From Saccharibacillus deserti (GTDB lineage Bacteria; Bacillota; Bacilli; Paenibacillales; Paenibacillaceae): a DNA stretch of 64,000 nt. A program made the position numbers and the translations under genes. This document shows, one piece after another, positions 26,211-35,208 of this stretch; within the stretch, counting starts at the first letter, position 1; each line of letters begins with the position of its first letter. The stretch is taken from NCBI RefSeq assembly GCF_013618475.1, contig NZ_JABJVN010000003.1, positions 310,001-374,000 of the forward strand. The letters are read 5' to 3'. The notes beneath the pieces were generated by a model, which had not been told where the DNA came from, searched no databases, and was given only the letters and a program-made list of their open reading frames with translations.

Positions 26211-26285
26211 ATAGACATTTATCACGGGATTCAACCGATAAATAGGATGTATTTGTAATTGCATAAAGGTAAAGGCGGTTGAAAA

Positions 26286-26447
26286 ATGATCCGAATTTGC
26301 ATCTGCGACGATGACCCGCTTCACCGTTCAAGACTGGAGGAGATTATTCTAGACCGTGCAAAGAGCCTCGGGAATATCGAACTGGATGTTGATATTTGTA
26401 AATCAGGTAGGGGCTTGCTAAGCGCGCTGATTTTATGGCAAGCATAA
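26286..26447 (+). pseudogene. truncated response regulator (first ~50 residues of a LytTR-type receiver domain)
   Basis: A 53-codon frame starts with MIRICICDDDPLHRSRL, the typical beginning of an AgrA/LytR-type receiver domain with its acidic cluster. It runs to SGRGLLSAL and stops at TAA, before the phospho-acceptor Asp and the whole DNA-binding domain. AAAGG precedes the ATG. A terminator follows within five bases of the stop. I read it as the remnant of a deleted regulator gene; the partner kinase is absent. Confidence 0.65.
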
Positions 26448-26451
26448 TCCT

Positions 26452-26494
26452 AAAAAGGGTAGGCTTCTTGTAAGAAAGAAGCCTACCCTTTTTT
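26452..26494. terminator. bidirectional terminator
   Basis: A near-perfect 16-18 bp stem (AAAAAGGGTAGGCTTCTT with AAGAAGCCTACCCTTTTTT) has T-runs in both directions. It serves the truncated regulator and the minus-strand gene at 26516. Confidence 0.93.
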
Positions 26495-26515
26495 AAGTCT
26501 GTTTTCTGGCATTCA

Positions 26516-27046
26516 TCAGAGTTCCGGCCGGTACAAGTAAACCCCGCTGCCGTTCTGCGCGCCGAAGTAACGGAGATAGTGGCCGTTTTTGTACAGGTCG
26601 CGAGCCTGTTCGACCTGCTCGTCGTTTTCCAACTCGATATGTCCCGTCAAATACAGCATGACCAAATATTCCTCGAAGCGAAGGTTGCCGAGACGTATTT
26701 CTTCCTCTGCAATGCCGTGGAAGATCGTGATTTCGAGCGTCAGCATGTCGGACATGCCTATTTGCGTCGAGTTCATGACCCAGGCATAAGACGAATCTTC
26801 CGGTTCTTCTTCCGCATTTAGCCGCGCCAGCTTGGCTGTGCCGCGCGGGTCTTCGAAGACGTAAGCTCCTGCTGCATGTTCGAAATTCGCATGGGCATCT
26901 TTCCGTAGATCCGCGAAGCGCTCCAGGTCCACTTTTTCCGCATAATAAACCTCGGTCAACCGCTTATGAATCTGTTCGTCGCTAAACGTATTCGGGATAT
27001 TCAAAGTCAGGTACTTCCCGTAAATCCGCCGAATATCGATGTACAT
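26516..27046 (-). CDS. hypothetical protein
   Basis: A 176-residue soluble acidic protein. I recognise no family. It contains an Asp/Glu-rich beta-alpha pattern, ITIFHGIAEEEIRLGNLRFEEYLVMLYLTG in the second half, and ends YLYRPEL. There is no signal peptide or membrane segment. The ATG at 27046 follows GAAGGAGGAC, a strong ribosome site that lies inside the end of a broken upstream frame (27055-27150), so it was once the second gene of an operon. An immunity-protein-like role would fit such remains, but nothing proves it. Confidence 0.65.
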   Translation of the reverse strand: MYIDIRRIYGKYLTLNIPNTFSDEQIHKRLTEVYYAEKVDLERFADLRKDAHANFEHAAGAYVFEDPRGTAKLARLNAEEEPEDSSYAWVMNSTQIGMSDMLTLEITIFHGIAEEEIRLGNLRFEEYLVMLYLTGHIELENDEQVEQARDLYKNGHYLRYFGAQNGSGVYLYRPEL

Positions 27047-27054
27047 GAAAGATC

Positions 27055-27150
27055 AGTCCTCCTTCGGCCGATGCTCCAGGCCCCAATCGCACAGCCCTTC
27101 CATCAGCGGCATCAGCTGCTCCGCTTTCTTGCGGGGCGGGAACAACCATG
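27055..27150 (-). pseudogene. C-terminal remnant of a minus-strand gene
   Basis: About 31 codons ending KKAEQLMPLMEGLCDWGLEH... then stop look like genuine protein, with a helical pattern and host-like codon use, but upstream the frame turns into low-quality sequence without a start. The stop lies 8 bases before the next gene's ATG, as in an operon. It is probably the tail of a deleted gene. Confidence 0.35.
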
Positions 27151-27335
27151 TGGATCTCGACGTGCTCGATCCGGCACGAGCCGTATACGTATTCGCCGCT
27201 GCCCGCCTGGCCGAGCTGCTGCGCGAACTGTCGGCGGACACGGATGTAGTCGGTCTGGGCTTCGCCGAACATATGCCATGGAACGCGATCCATCTGAAAA
27301 GCATGCTGGCGGAAATTCCGATTCTGAACGGGTAA
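27141..27335 (+). pseudogene. C-terminal remnant of a plus-strand gene
   Basis: The frame from about 27141 reads HVDLDVLDPARAVYVFAAAR, then AELLRELSADTDVVGLGFAE and a natural-looking end before TAA at 27335. No ribosome site or start is present, and the sequence before 27141 in this frame is not protein-like. It appears to be the last ~64 codons of a gene whose front is gone. It overlaps the minus-strand remnant by ten bases, so this 370-base gap is a decayed junction. Confidence 0.35.
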
Positions 27336-27416
27336 GAGGAAAGAGGAGCCGCGCCGGCATACGCCAAAAAGCCTGAACAATGACCGGTTGCATGCGGCCC
27401 GCGTTCAGGCTTTTTC

Positions 27417-30098
27417 TTACAAACCGGGAACCGGCTGCGGCAGACTTCCGGGTTCGTCGGGCGGAACGGCCCGGCCGAACAAAGGCCCCTGCATCCCGAA
27501 CCGGGCGAACCCGCGCAGGATCGAAACCTGATCTTCGTTCTCCACGCCTTCGGCCGCCACCCGGATCTGGAGTGCCCTGCCAATGTCGGCGACCGAGGCG
27601 ACAATCGCCTGTGCAACCCGGCTGCTGCCGATATGGCGGATCAGATCGGGATCTACCTTGAGGGTATCGACCGGCAGATCCTGCAAGCCGGAGATCATGG
27701 CATAAGGCGCCCCGCAGCCGTCGACCGATAACGATATGCCAAGCCGCTTGAGTGCATGCAGGCGGGGAAGAAGATGCTGGGGATTGCGTAGAAACGAAGC
27801 TTCCGGCAGTTCCAGCTCCAGCAGCTCGGGGTCTGCGCCGCTCTCGTCCAGGCAGTGTTTGAGAAGTTCGGGCAGATTGTCCTGTTCAAGCTGCGGGGAA
27901 GACAGATTAAGCGTGGTTTTAACCGGTGTGCCTTGGTCCTGCCAGCTCCTGGACTGCCGGCAGGCTTCATGCAGCATCCACTCGCCGATCGCCGGCATCA
28001 GTCCGATTTCCGCCGCGGCCGACATGAAGCGATCCGGTTCCAGCAGCCCGTATCCCGGCCGGTTCCAACGAATCCGGGCTTCGACGCCGGTCAGAACCTG
28101 GGTATCGGGATTGAACTGGGGTTCGTAATGGAGAGACAAGGCGTCGTTTGAGAGCGCTTCGGCGAGATCCTGTTCCAGGACCAGTTTGTCGAAGACCCAC
28201 GAAGCCGAATCGCCGAACAGCCGGTAGTGCCCTTTGCCGCCGTCTTTGACCTGATAGAGGGCGATATCGGCTTTCTTCATCAGGCCGACCGCCGTCGTAT
28301 CGTCGGCCGGGTAACGGGCGATACCCATGCTCGGCGTTCCCGGCACCTTGCGCCCGTCGATATCGTGCGGGAGGCTCAGTTCATCCAGAATGCGCCGCGC
28401 CCGATTCTTGACATCGTCAATGCCCAAGATGTCCTGAAAAAGCAGCGTAAATTCGTCCCCGCCCTGACGGGCGATCCTATCGCCTTTGCGCATGCAGGAG
28501 CGAAGGCGATCCGCGACCGAGACGAGCAGTTTGTCGCCGACATCGTGACCCAGCGTATCATTAACGCTCTTGAAGCGGTCCAGATCGATAAAGACGACGG
28601 CCAGTTCCTTGTGTTCGGAATCCGCTTCGGTCAGGGCCTGTTTGAGCGCCTCGTCAAAAGAAGTCCGGTTGGCGAGATCCGTCAGCGGATCGTGGTAGGC
28701 CAGGCGGCTGATCTTGGCTTCGTTGCGTTTGTTTTCCGTAATGTCTCTGCCGATGCCGAACAATCCCACTACCCGGCTGCCTACCCAGATCGGAATGCTG
28801 GTGATGCTTACTTCGTACAGCTGCCCCGCCCGATCCCGGATCGTAACTTCATGCCGCCTCGACTGTCCTTCCCGACGCTGCTTGGCTTCTCCCCATATTC
28901 CGGCCGAAGAAGGATCGTCAATAAAGTCCGTGTAGGACATGCCTCTCAGTTCCTCGCCGGTATAGCCGAGGATCTCCGCGCAGGCTCCGTTTGCACTGTC
29001 GAAATTTCCGTCCAGATCGAGCGAATAGACCGCGTCGGGATGATAATCGAACAGGGAGCGGTAGCGCTGTTCGCTGATCTCGAGCTCCTGCGTCTTTTCG
29101 TACAGATTCTGCAGCAGACGCCGGTTCTCCAGCAGAATGAATACTTGGCGGGCGATGACGAGCAGGATCGAGATTCCGCATCCGATCATGAGGGGATCGA
29201 TCCGGCCGGAATCCGCGACCATAAAGAGGAACAGGATAATGACGTTCATATAAGGAAACGCGACGCGGACAAGCTCCGTTTTCCGGTTCCGCTTGATAAG
29301 GTTCTCCGGCACCCGCGGTGCAGCTTCCGCAGTCAGCCGCCGCTGTTCGAGCGCGCCGGCACCGCCGATCAGCAGCAGACTGAGCGTAAACAAGGGATCG
29401 ACCAGATTGCCCATCGTATAAGCGTCATGCGAGACCAGATAGAGATAGACCGAATTGGCCGCCGCATGAACGACCAGGCCTCCGACGACCAGCAGCACAA
29501 GCTTGTCCGCGAAGATCTGCCGGGCGCCCCAATACAGGCTGACTGCGCCGAGCAGCAGGGCAAGGTCGCCGACCGGATACACCAACGAGACGGCCAGATG
29601 AAGCATGTCGGCGTCCCCGGTACTCAGCAGCGGATCGATCAGGAAATGCCAGCTGAAAGTGGTGGCGACCGTCATGACGATCAGGACGTCGAACAGAAGG
29701 CGAAGAGCGCGGTAATTCCGCTCAAGCCGGGTGAACGGATAGATGAAAGCGGCCAGATAGAAGACGATTTGAAGAATGAAGAAGACGTCCGTCCAACCCG
29801 GAGAAGGCGGAGAAATCCCCAGTACGGCTTCGTCGTACAGCCAAAGCGTCTCCGCAGCCAGATAGCTGAAAGTGCCCAGCGAAAGAAAGATCCAAAAAGA
29901 TTTCCTCTCGCGGCTGCTTTTTCTCGCCGCACCCGTCAGCCATATGACCGCGATCAGATTGCCGGCGCCCGAGAAGAAGCTTCCCCCCATGGCGGAGAGG
30001 TCCGGACTGTTTTTCCAGAGGCCGATCCAGGCGTAATAACCGAGAGTAAATATTATGATAAACATGCCAAGAGCGATGTGTTTGTTACGATCCGTCAT
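27417..30098 (-). CDS. membrane PAS-GGDEF-EAL protein; diguanylate cyclase with degenerate phosphodiesterase domain
   Basis: An 893-residue protein. About ten membrane helices fill residues ~8-290, and a PAS domain spans ~345-460 (YRSLFDYHPDAVYSLDLDGNF). The GGDEF domain (~470-625) has an intact G546-GDEF-F550 signature and an inhibitory RxxD site (R537-D540), and an EAL domain spans ~640-890. The EAL catalytic set is damaged: EAL reads EAR (E673), and the DDFG motif reads DGCG. So it probably makes c-di-GMP under product inhibition but does not cleave it. The ATG at 30098 follows GGAGAG; a TTG further up lacks a ribosome site. Five c-di-GMP riboswitches lie 10-15 kb downstream in the window. 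Confidence 0.9.
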   Translation of the reverse strand: MTDRNKHIALGMFIIIFTLGYYAWIGLWKNSPDLSAMGGSFFSGAGNLIAVIWLTGAARKSSRERKSFWIFLSLGTFSYLAAETLWLYDEAVLGISPPSPGWTDVFFILQIVFYLAAFIYPFTRLERNYRALRLLFDVLIVMTVATTFSWHFLIDPLLSTGDADMLHLAVSLVYPVGDLALLLGAVSLYWGARQIFADKLVLLVVGGLVVHAAANSVYLYLVSHDAYTMGNLVDPLFTLSLLLIGGAGALEQRRLTAEAAPRVPENLIKRNRKTELVRVAFPYMNVIILFLFMVADSGRIDPLMIGCGISILLVIARQVFILLENRRLLQNLYEKTQELEISEQRYRSLFDYHPDAVYSLDLDGNFDSANGACAEILGYTGEELRGMSYTDFIDDPSSAGIWGEAKQRREGQSRRHEVTIRDRAGQLYEVSITSIPIWVGSRVVGLFGIGRDITENKRNEAKISRLAYHDPLTDLANRTSFDEALKQALTEADSEHKELAVVFIDLDRFKSVNDTLGHDVGDKLLVSVADRLRSCMRKGDRIARQGGDEFTLLFQDILGIDDVKNRARRILDELSLPHDIDGRKVPGTPSMGIARYPADDTTAVGLMKKADIALYQVKDGGKGHYRLFGDSASWVFDKLVLEQDLAEALSNDALSLHYEPQFNPDTQVLTGVEARIRWNRPGYGLLEPDRFMSAAAEIGLMPAIGEWMLHEACRQSRSWQDQGTPVKTTLNLSSPQLEQDNLPELLKHCLDESGADPELLELELPEASFLRNPQHLLPRLHALKRLGISLSVDGCGAPYAMISGLQDLPVDTLKVDPDLIRHIGSSRVAQAIVASVADIGRALQIRVAAEGVENEDQVSILRGFARFGMQGPLFGRAVPPDEPGSLPQPVPGL

Positions 30099-30278
30099 GG
30101 TCTTCGAGCTCTCCTGTCTAGTTCGGTATGATGCTAAAGCTCTGGTTCTATAGTCTATTATAAACAGGATTGCCAAAAAAACGACTATTCAAGTAAGCAA
30201 TCGGAAAAACCGGTCCGGTGCGTTCTTCCCTGCCGCCTATCTCTGTGGCGGCCTAGGCGGCATTCGGCAAAAATTCTA

Positions 30279-30332
30279 CAAAAAAAGTCCGCTGGCAGGA
30301 GCCGGTTTACGGTTCCCAGCGGCGGACTTTGC
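30279..30332 (-). terminator. rho-independent terminator after the aldo/keto reductase (minus strand)
   Basis: AAAGTCCGC arms (30323-30332 side with 30286-30295 side), extended by CGCTGG with CCAGCG-like pairing, are followed on the minus strand by TTTTTTGTAG. Confidence 0.8.
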
Positions 30333-30346
30333 GTCATAGCCAAGGG

Positions 30347-31321
30347 TCAGGCGTAGAAATTCCGTGCCCAACGGTGCGCCTTCAACTTCTCGAGCCGTTC
30401 CTGCGGCAGTCCCCGTCCGTCGCCGATCGGCATGTTGCGCTCGACATTGCGAACGCTTCGCATACCGGGAATGACAGTCGAGACAGCCGGATGGCTCAGC
30501 ACATAACGCAGCGCGGTCTCGGCGATTGCGTCCTGTTCGATGCCGAGTTCCTGCGTAATCTTCCGTACGCGTTCGTACACTTCGCGCTTGCGGTCTCCGC
30601 GGAAATAGCGGCCGCGGAAATCGCCTTCCTCGAACTCCGACTCCGGCGTAATGCTGCCGGTCAGCCCGCCTTCGTCAAGCGCCACACGCACGATCACGCC
30701 CACATTATGCTCGATGCAGGCCGGCAGCAGGTTGTCTTCCGGCGTTTGCTCGAAAATGTTGTAGATCACCTGTACCGTATCCACTAGACCGCTCTCGATC
30801 AGTTTAAGGGCATTATCCGGTTCGTAATCGTTGATCGACACGCCGAAGTAGCGGATTTTGCCCTGCTCTTTGAGCTTTTGCACGCCTTCCAGCCAATCGC
30901 CCTGCGAGGTCCATTCATCGGACCAGACATGGAACTGCTGCACATCGATCGTATCGAGTCCCAGATTGCGCAGGCTGGTCTCCGTAGAGGAGATAACGTG
31001 TTCGGCGGTAAACGTCTCGCTGGACGGAACGCCCGCCCGTGCCGGCCACTGTCCGTTGGCGGGAGGGATCTTGGAAGCGACGTAGACGGTCTCGGACCGC
31101 TCGCGCATCACCTGTCCGACCAGCTTCTCACTGTGTCCGTCACCGTATCCGAGTGCCGTGTCGATAAAATTCAGACCCAGATCGATCGCGCGGTGCAGCG
31201 CCTTCACGGACTCGTCGTCCTGCGCCCCGAGCCATCCCGAATTGCCGATGCCCCATGCGCCGTACCCGATCTCCGATACCTGAAGTCCCGTTTTGCCCAG
31301 CGTTCTGTAGTTCATGTCCAT
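30347..31321 (-). CDS. aldo/keto reductase
   Basis: A 324-residue NAD(P)H-dependent oxidoreductase. The TIM-barrel starts [21 protein letters not shown]. The catalytic tetrad is readable as Asp in [10 protein letters not shown] with the Tyr following, Lys in VASKIPP, and His in QQFHVWSD. The cofactor-binding end reads [17 protein letters not shown]. It reduces aldehydes or ketones; the physiological substrate cannot be read from sequence. The ATG at 31321 is chosen because AAGGAGG precedes it; the longer open frame upstream lacks a ribosome site. Confidence 0.92.
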   Translation of the reverse strand: MDMNYRTLGKTGLQVSEIGYGAWGIGNSGWLGAQDDESVKALHRAIDLGLNFIDTALGYGDGHSEKLVGQVMRERSETVYVASKIPPANGQWPARAGVPSSETFTAEHVISSTETSLRNLGLDTIDVQQFHVWSDEWTSQGDWLEGVQKLKEQGKIRYFGVSINDYEPDNALKLIESGLVDTVQVIYNIFEQTPEDNLLPACIEHNVGVIVRVALDEGGLTGSITPESEFEEGDFRGRYFRGDRKREVYERVRKITQELGIEQDAIAETALRYVLSHPAVSTVIPGMRSVRNVERNMPIGDGRGLPQERLEKLKAHRWARNFYA

Positions 31322-31626
31322 TATTGGTTTACGCCTCCTTGGCTGTCGTTCGAGTGGGTGACAAAAGATCGAAACGCTAATCTTTAACCCGGATCGGTCC
31401 TTTTGATAGAAAGAATAGGCCGGTTCAGCGTATTTTTTTGCAAAAGAGGCCCGAACAAGCGAAGCCGGATCGCCGATACTGTCATCTTCCTGCCGCTTAT
31501 GGTTAAATGATAAGAATAACGAGACAAGTCCGGGGCTTCGATCTCGCGTGAGCGCGGCTTTCCGACAAAGGCACAAGCGAAGCGCGGAAGAAGCTTTTTC
31601 GACGATTTGGCCATACGGGAGGACTT
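31322..31626. other. divergent intergenic region
   Basis: About 305 bases between the aldo/keto reductase (minus) and the DUF2750 gene (plus). It must contain both promoters, but I see no near-consensus -35/-10 pair. An AT-rich patch at 31430-31450 is the most likely promoter area for the reductase. Frames overlapping it lack ribosome sites. Confidence 0.4.
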
Positions 31627-32007
31627 ATGAACCTAAAAGAATTCAATGCGACCGTCAGCCGTCCGGCCGATCTGCGCTACGAATATTTCGTGGAAAAAAC
31701 GGCGGATTCCGAGATGCTCTGGGGATTGTACGAAGAGGGTTGGGCCATGACGAACGATCTGTCCGGCGCGGCTCTGCTGCCCCTTTGGCCCAAGAGCGAA
31801 TTTGCGCTTCACTGCGCGATCGACGAATGGGCGGGATATTCCAGCCGTCCGCTGGATCTCCGCGCCTTTATGGAGAAGATCCTGCCCCGGCTGGAGCAGG
31901 ACGGCGTCCGCACGGCTATCTTCTACAACAACAGCGATTCGGCGATCGTGGAAGCGGATAGGCTGCTGAAGGATCTGGAAGCGGCGCTGGGCAAAAGAGG
32001 GAAGTAG
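31627..32007 (+). CDS. DUF2750 family protein
   Basis: A 126-residue soluble protein. The words LWGLYEEGWAMTNDLSG, LPLWPKSEFALHCA and the C-terminal acidic helix match my memory of DUF2750, a small family without known function. The ATG at 31627 has GGGAGGACTT just before it. It is a single-gene unit closed by a strong terminator. Confidence 0.7.
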   Translation: MNLKEFNATVSRPADLRYEYFVEKTADSEMLWGLYEEGWAMTNDLSGAALLPLWPKSEFALHCAIDEWAGYSSRPLDLRAFMEKILPRLEQDGVRTAIFYNNSDSAIVEADRLLKDLEAALGKRGK

Positions 32008-32038
32008 CGGCGGGTACGAGAGGCACGATAAAAAAGGC

Positions 32039-32083
32039 AAAAAGCTTGGTCGGGTCCGTAAGCGGGCTTGACCAAGCTTTTTT
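32039..32083. terminator. bidirectional rho-independent terminator
   Basis: AAAAAGCTTGGTC pairs with GACCAAGCTTTTT, giving T-runs in both directions between two converging genes. Confidence 0.92.
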
Positions 32084-32187
32084 GAGGTAACCGTATAGGC
32101 TGCGGGTTCTATCGGAAGGCTCTCCCGGCTTCGAGCGGCGATTTCTCGAAAGCCTGCAGGCGTCCGCAAAGTCCCGGAGCAGCCCCG

Positions 32188-34137
32188 CTATTTCAAGGGA
32201 GTTTCCGATTCGTCTTCCGGCAGAAAATGCGGGGCCAAATCGCCGATCAGCGAATAATAGTCGCCGTTCGTAAGCTTCTCCTTGTCGGCGATCCGATCCA
32301 GAGTCTCCTGTCGGAGCCAGCCGTCCGCGACTAGGATTTCCAGGGCTCCGCCTTCCGGTGGGGACAGATCCATCGCGCTTGCGATCAGCTTGGCCGCCGT
32401 CTCCAGGGACAGCGGATCGGTCGACGTTCCGTCCGTGCCGGCCAGCGCCGACTGCATGTCTCCCGGGAAAAAGTCCGGATGCAGCGAACGCATGACGCGT
32501 ACCGCATTGAAGAAACGCCGGACATTGGCTTCGTTGTCCATCCCCCATCCGTCGTTGTTGTAGCCTCCGGATGTCAGATACATATTGGCCGCGATCAGCA
32601 TCCCCGGATAATCTTTGTGCTGCATGAACGCCGGCTGCGGCAGATCCGGCATGGACAGATCCATCCCCTGTTTGCGCAGCCGCTGCTGCAGCGCTTCGAC
32701 CTGCTCCTTCGAGCCGGACAATTCGCGCAGGCTCATATTTCCTTCAAGGGCAAGCTTGACCGCGGCGCCTGCGGCTTGGCCTGTCGCCATGCCGACGGGG
32801 ATGGTCCGCGCGCTGCCGTGCGGCACGGTGTCGAACCCGGCCGAACGGCCCACGACGAGCAGACCGTCCACGCCGCGGGGGACAAGCGTCCGCAGCGGCA
32901 CGCCGTATTGGCTCGGCTGCATCAGCACGGTACCGATCCGTCCGTCGCTTGTGCTCTGGATATCGACCGCATAGGAGCCGTAAGCGATATCGTCCCAATG
33001 CGTGCGGTTCTCCATCACGTCGGCCAGCTTCAGCCGGTATTCGGCTTGGAGATGGCGCGATTCCCGCACATACAGTTCGCTTGCGACGCCGTCATACTCC
33101 AGCGAAGCCATCTCGGGGAAACGCTGTTTGAGGAATTCGACGATCTTGGGCGCCTCCTGCGTTCCGACCGCGATTCCCTGCCGCACCGACTCGGGATCGA
33201 GCGGATCGACGCCGAACAGCAGCAGGGCATTGATCAGAATCGTGCCGTCGTTCTGACGCCCGATATTCAGGCCCCGCATTTTCACTTTGGCCGGGTCGCT
33301 CGAGACATACTCCTGGGCTTCCTTGTAGCCCCAGGAACTCATCCGGTCGATTCCCGCATCTTCGCGTTTGCCGAGCTTTTCCCAAATTTCCTGCGTCATG
33401 CCGCTCATGCGGAAGACGAGGGTGGACGCCATGCGGCTGTTCGTATCTCCGATGTCTTCCCGTCCAACCGTAAACTCGGCGCCGGCGTCGGCCGCAACGT
33501 CGGCGTTTTGCGTCGCGTCGATCACGGCGGAAGCGAGCACCTTTTTGCGGCTCCCGTCTTGGAGAGTCAGATTCATGCCGGTCACGGCGATGCGGTCGCC
33601 CCGCGTTTCCGTCAGCGGAACCATGGCCTGCGTTTTCATCAGCAGATCGATATTGGATTCGGCTTTGACCATGCCGTAGAACAAATTGGCGGCCGTGTTC
33701 ACATCAAACGCGGACTCGCCGAAATGATCGTACCATTCATAGAATAGGCCTTTATTCAATTGTTTTTTCTCACGCAGCTGCGGCAGAAATAACGGCTGCT
33801 TGGGAGAATAGCTGGGGTCGATCATATTGAGCCAGCCGACCGTCATGAGCCCGCCCAGCACGGATCGGTCGTGTCCGTCGACAAGCAGGACCTTCAAGCC
33901 GTTTCGGGCGGCGGATACCGCGGCTGTGACGCCTTCGGGATCTGTTCCGGCCACGATCACATCGTAGCGGTCCGCAATTTCGGTAACGGAGACAACAGGC
34001 AGCGGAGCTTCCGGTTTGCCGTGATTGACGAGTCTGGCATGCTCCAGGTAGCGGAGCGTCAGGAATCCCGCGAGGCCCAGGACCAGAATGGCGGCAACGG
34101 AGAGGGCGACGACTTTTTTCCGGTTTCTCAAACGCAT
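32188..34137 (-). CDS. membrane-anchored FAD-dependent oxidoreductase (FAD_oxidored type)
   Basis: A 649-residue protein. It starts with basic residues and one membrane anchor (~7-27, VVALSVAAILVLGLAGFLTL), so the rest is outside the cell or attached to the membrane. Residues ~55-480 form an FAD-binding domain: DVIVAGTDPEGVTAAVSAAR, then VIDATQNADVAADAGAEFTVG, and a final GLLVVGRSAG motif with TIPVGMATGQAAGAAV. The first motif reads AGTDPEG instead of the usual GxGxxG, so FAD binding there is atypical. A ~150-residue C-terminal helical part follows. The substrate is unknown. ATG at 34137 lies behind an AAAGGAA site at long spacing; a longer upstream frame is not supported. Confidence 0.75.
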   Translation of the reverse strand: MRLRNRKKVVALSVAAILVLGLAGFLTLRYLEHARLVNHGKPEAPLPVVSVTEIADRYDVIVAGTDPEGVTAAVSAARNGLKVLLVDGHDRSVLGGLMTVGWLNMIDPSYSPKQPLFLPQLREKKQLNKGLFYEWYDHFGESAFDVNTAANLFYGMVKAESNIDLLMKTQAMVPLTETRGDRIAVTGMNLTLQDGSRKKVLASAVIDATQNADVAADAGAEFTVGREDIGDTNSRMASTLVFRMSGMTQEIWEKLGKREDAGIDRMSSWGYKEAQEYVSSDPAKVKMRGLNIGRQNDGTILINALLLFGVDPLDPESVRQGIAVGTQEAPKIVEFLKQRFPEMASLEYDGVASELYVRESRHLQAEYRLKLADVMENRTHWDDIAYGSYAVDIQSTSDGRIGTVLMQPSQYGVPLRTLVPRGVDGLLVVGRSAGFDTVPHGSARTIPVGMATGQAAGAAVKLALEGNMSLRELSGSKEQVEALQQRLRKQGMDLSMPDLPQPAFMQHKDYPGMLIAANMYLTSGGYNNDGWGMDNEANVRRFFNAVRVMRSLHPDFFPGDMQSALAGTDGTSTDPLSLETAAKLIASAMDLSPPEGGALEILVADGWLRQETLDRIADKEKLTNGDYYSLIGDLAPHFLPEDESETPLK

Positions 34138-34461
34138 TTGAATGTGCAATTCCTTTCTTCGATTCGGCGGTACAGCCGCATTTGCGCAGGGTTTTTTCCG
34201 CACGCATGGTTTGACTATATCGGTTTTTTTCCAGCCGGACAAGGTTTGATCATTCATTTCGAAGAGAGGGTTTTTCCGTAAAAAGCCCGGATTTTTCTAT
34301 AAAAAGTTCGGAAAAAAGCCCGTTTTCCGTTGAAAAAACCGAAATAAAAGAAAATTCCGAGCAAAAAGCTGCTTAAACAGGAATTAAGACTTATATATTT
34401 AGGTCTAATTGCATAGTAGGATTGGGTAGCATTACGGATTTTCGGGATAGGAGGTGTTGAA
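34138..34461. other. divergent intergenic region, AT-rich
   Basis: About 320 bases between a minus-strand and a plus-strand gene. Between 34255 and 34420 it is AT-rich, with several TTTTTCC/GGAAAAA words that can pair with each other. TATATATTTAG near 34395 may be a -10 region for the plus-strand gene, but its -35 is unclear. I see no gene here. Confidence 0.4.
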
Positions 34462-34968
34462 ATGGAAAAGATCTCTTTCGGTAAAGGAGATTCGGGGGAT
34501 TGGGGGATGAATTACCGGACTTCGAATATCGTGAACCCGGATCTGCTGGATAAAAGTCCAAAAAGCGAAGGAATCGGATCGAAGTCGATCTTGCAAAAAG
34601 ACGCGGCCGGGTCGGTGGACGAATCTAATGGAGAAAAAAATCCGGCCAGCCAGACGGAACGCAAAAAGCATGATGATCTGATGGCCCGGAAGTTGGAAGA
34701 AGAACATCTGGCGCAGCAGCGTCTGCTCCAAACGTTCTACAGCGAGAAGCTGCGTATCGAACTGTCGCCCGAGAAGTTCAAAGATTCAATGAAATCGATG
34801 GCCGAACGTTCGATCGAACAGTTGATGAGCCGGGAAGGCTCATCGCTGAAGCTGGAATGGAAATCGGAATTGCATCAGTTCAGCCTGGCAATCAGCATGG
34901 AGGCCTACGACAAACTGAACGGGGAGAATTCCCGGAAGCCGGAACTCGTCGGATCGGACAAATCGTAA
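34462..34968 (+). CDS. hypothetical charged protein
   Basis: A 168-residue hydrophilic protein. Residues 1-~65 look disordered and rich in Ser, Gly, Asp and Lys. Residues ~65-165 look like a helical then beta region (KKHDDLMARKLEEEHLAQQR, then SLKLEWKSELHQFSLAISM). There is no signal or membrane segment and no family I recognise. The ATG at 34462 follows AGGAGGTG, an excellent ribosome site, and a strong terminator follows, so it is a real single-gene unit. Confidence 0.7.
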   Translation: MEKISFGKGDSGDWGMNYRTSNIVNPDLLDKSPKSEGIGSKSILQKDAAGSVDESNGEKNPASQTERKKHDDLMARKLEEEHLAQQRLLQTFYSEKLRIELSPEKFKDSMKSMAERSIEQLMSREGSSLKLEWKSELHQFSLAISMEAYDKLNGENSRKPELVGSDKS

Positions 34969-35018
34969 ACGGCTCAGTCCTTAGCCCGGCAGGCAGCCCG
35001 TAATAGGGAACGCGGCGG

Positions 35019-35064
35019 AAAAAGCGGACGAAACGATCATTGAGACCGTTTCGTCCGCTTTTTG
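35019..35064 (+). terminator. rho-independent terminator
   Basis: The stem AAAAAGCGGACGAAACG / CGTTTCGTCCGCTTTTT is nearly perfect over 17 bp, with T-runs in both directions. Confidence 0.93.
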
Positions 35065-35208
35065 TGGATTTCGAAAAAAACGCTTTACCCGCCTTCGTCT
35101 GTTCGGTTTGCTTCGTCCGAAGTCGGCTGCGTCTGATATCCGGCCGTTCGGCGAGCAGCGGCTTGCAAGCCGGATACGGATCCGTGCTTTCTTCTCGGAT
35201 GTGCCGCG

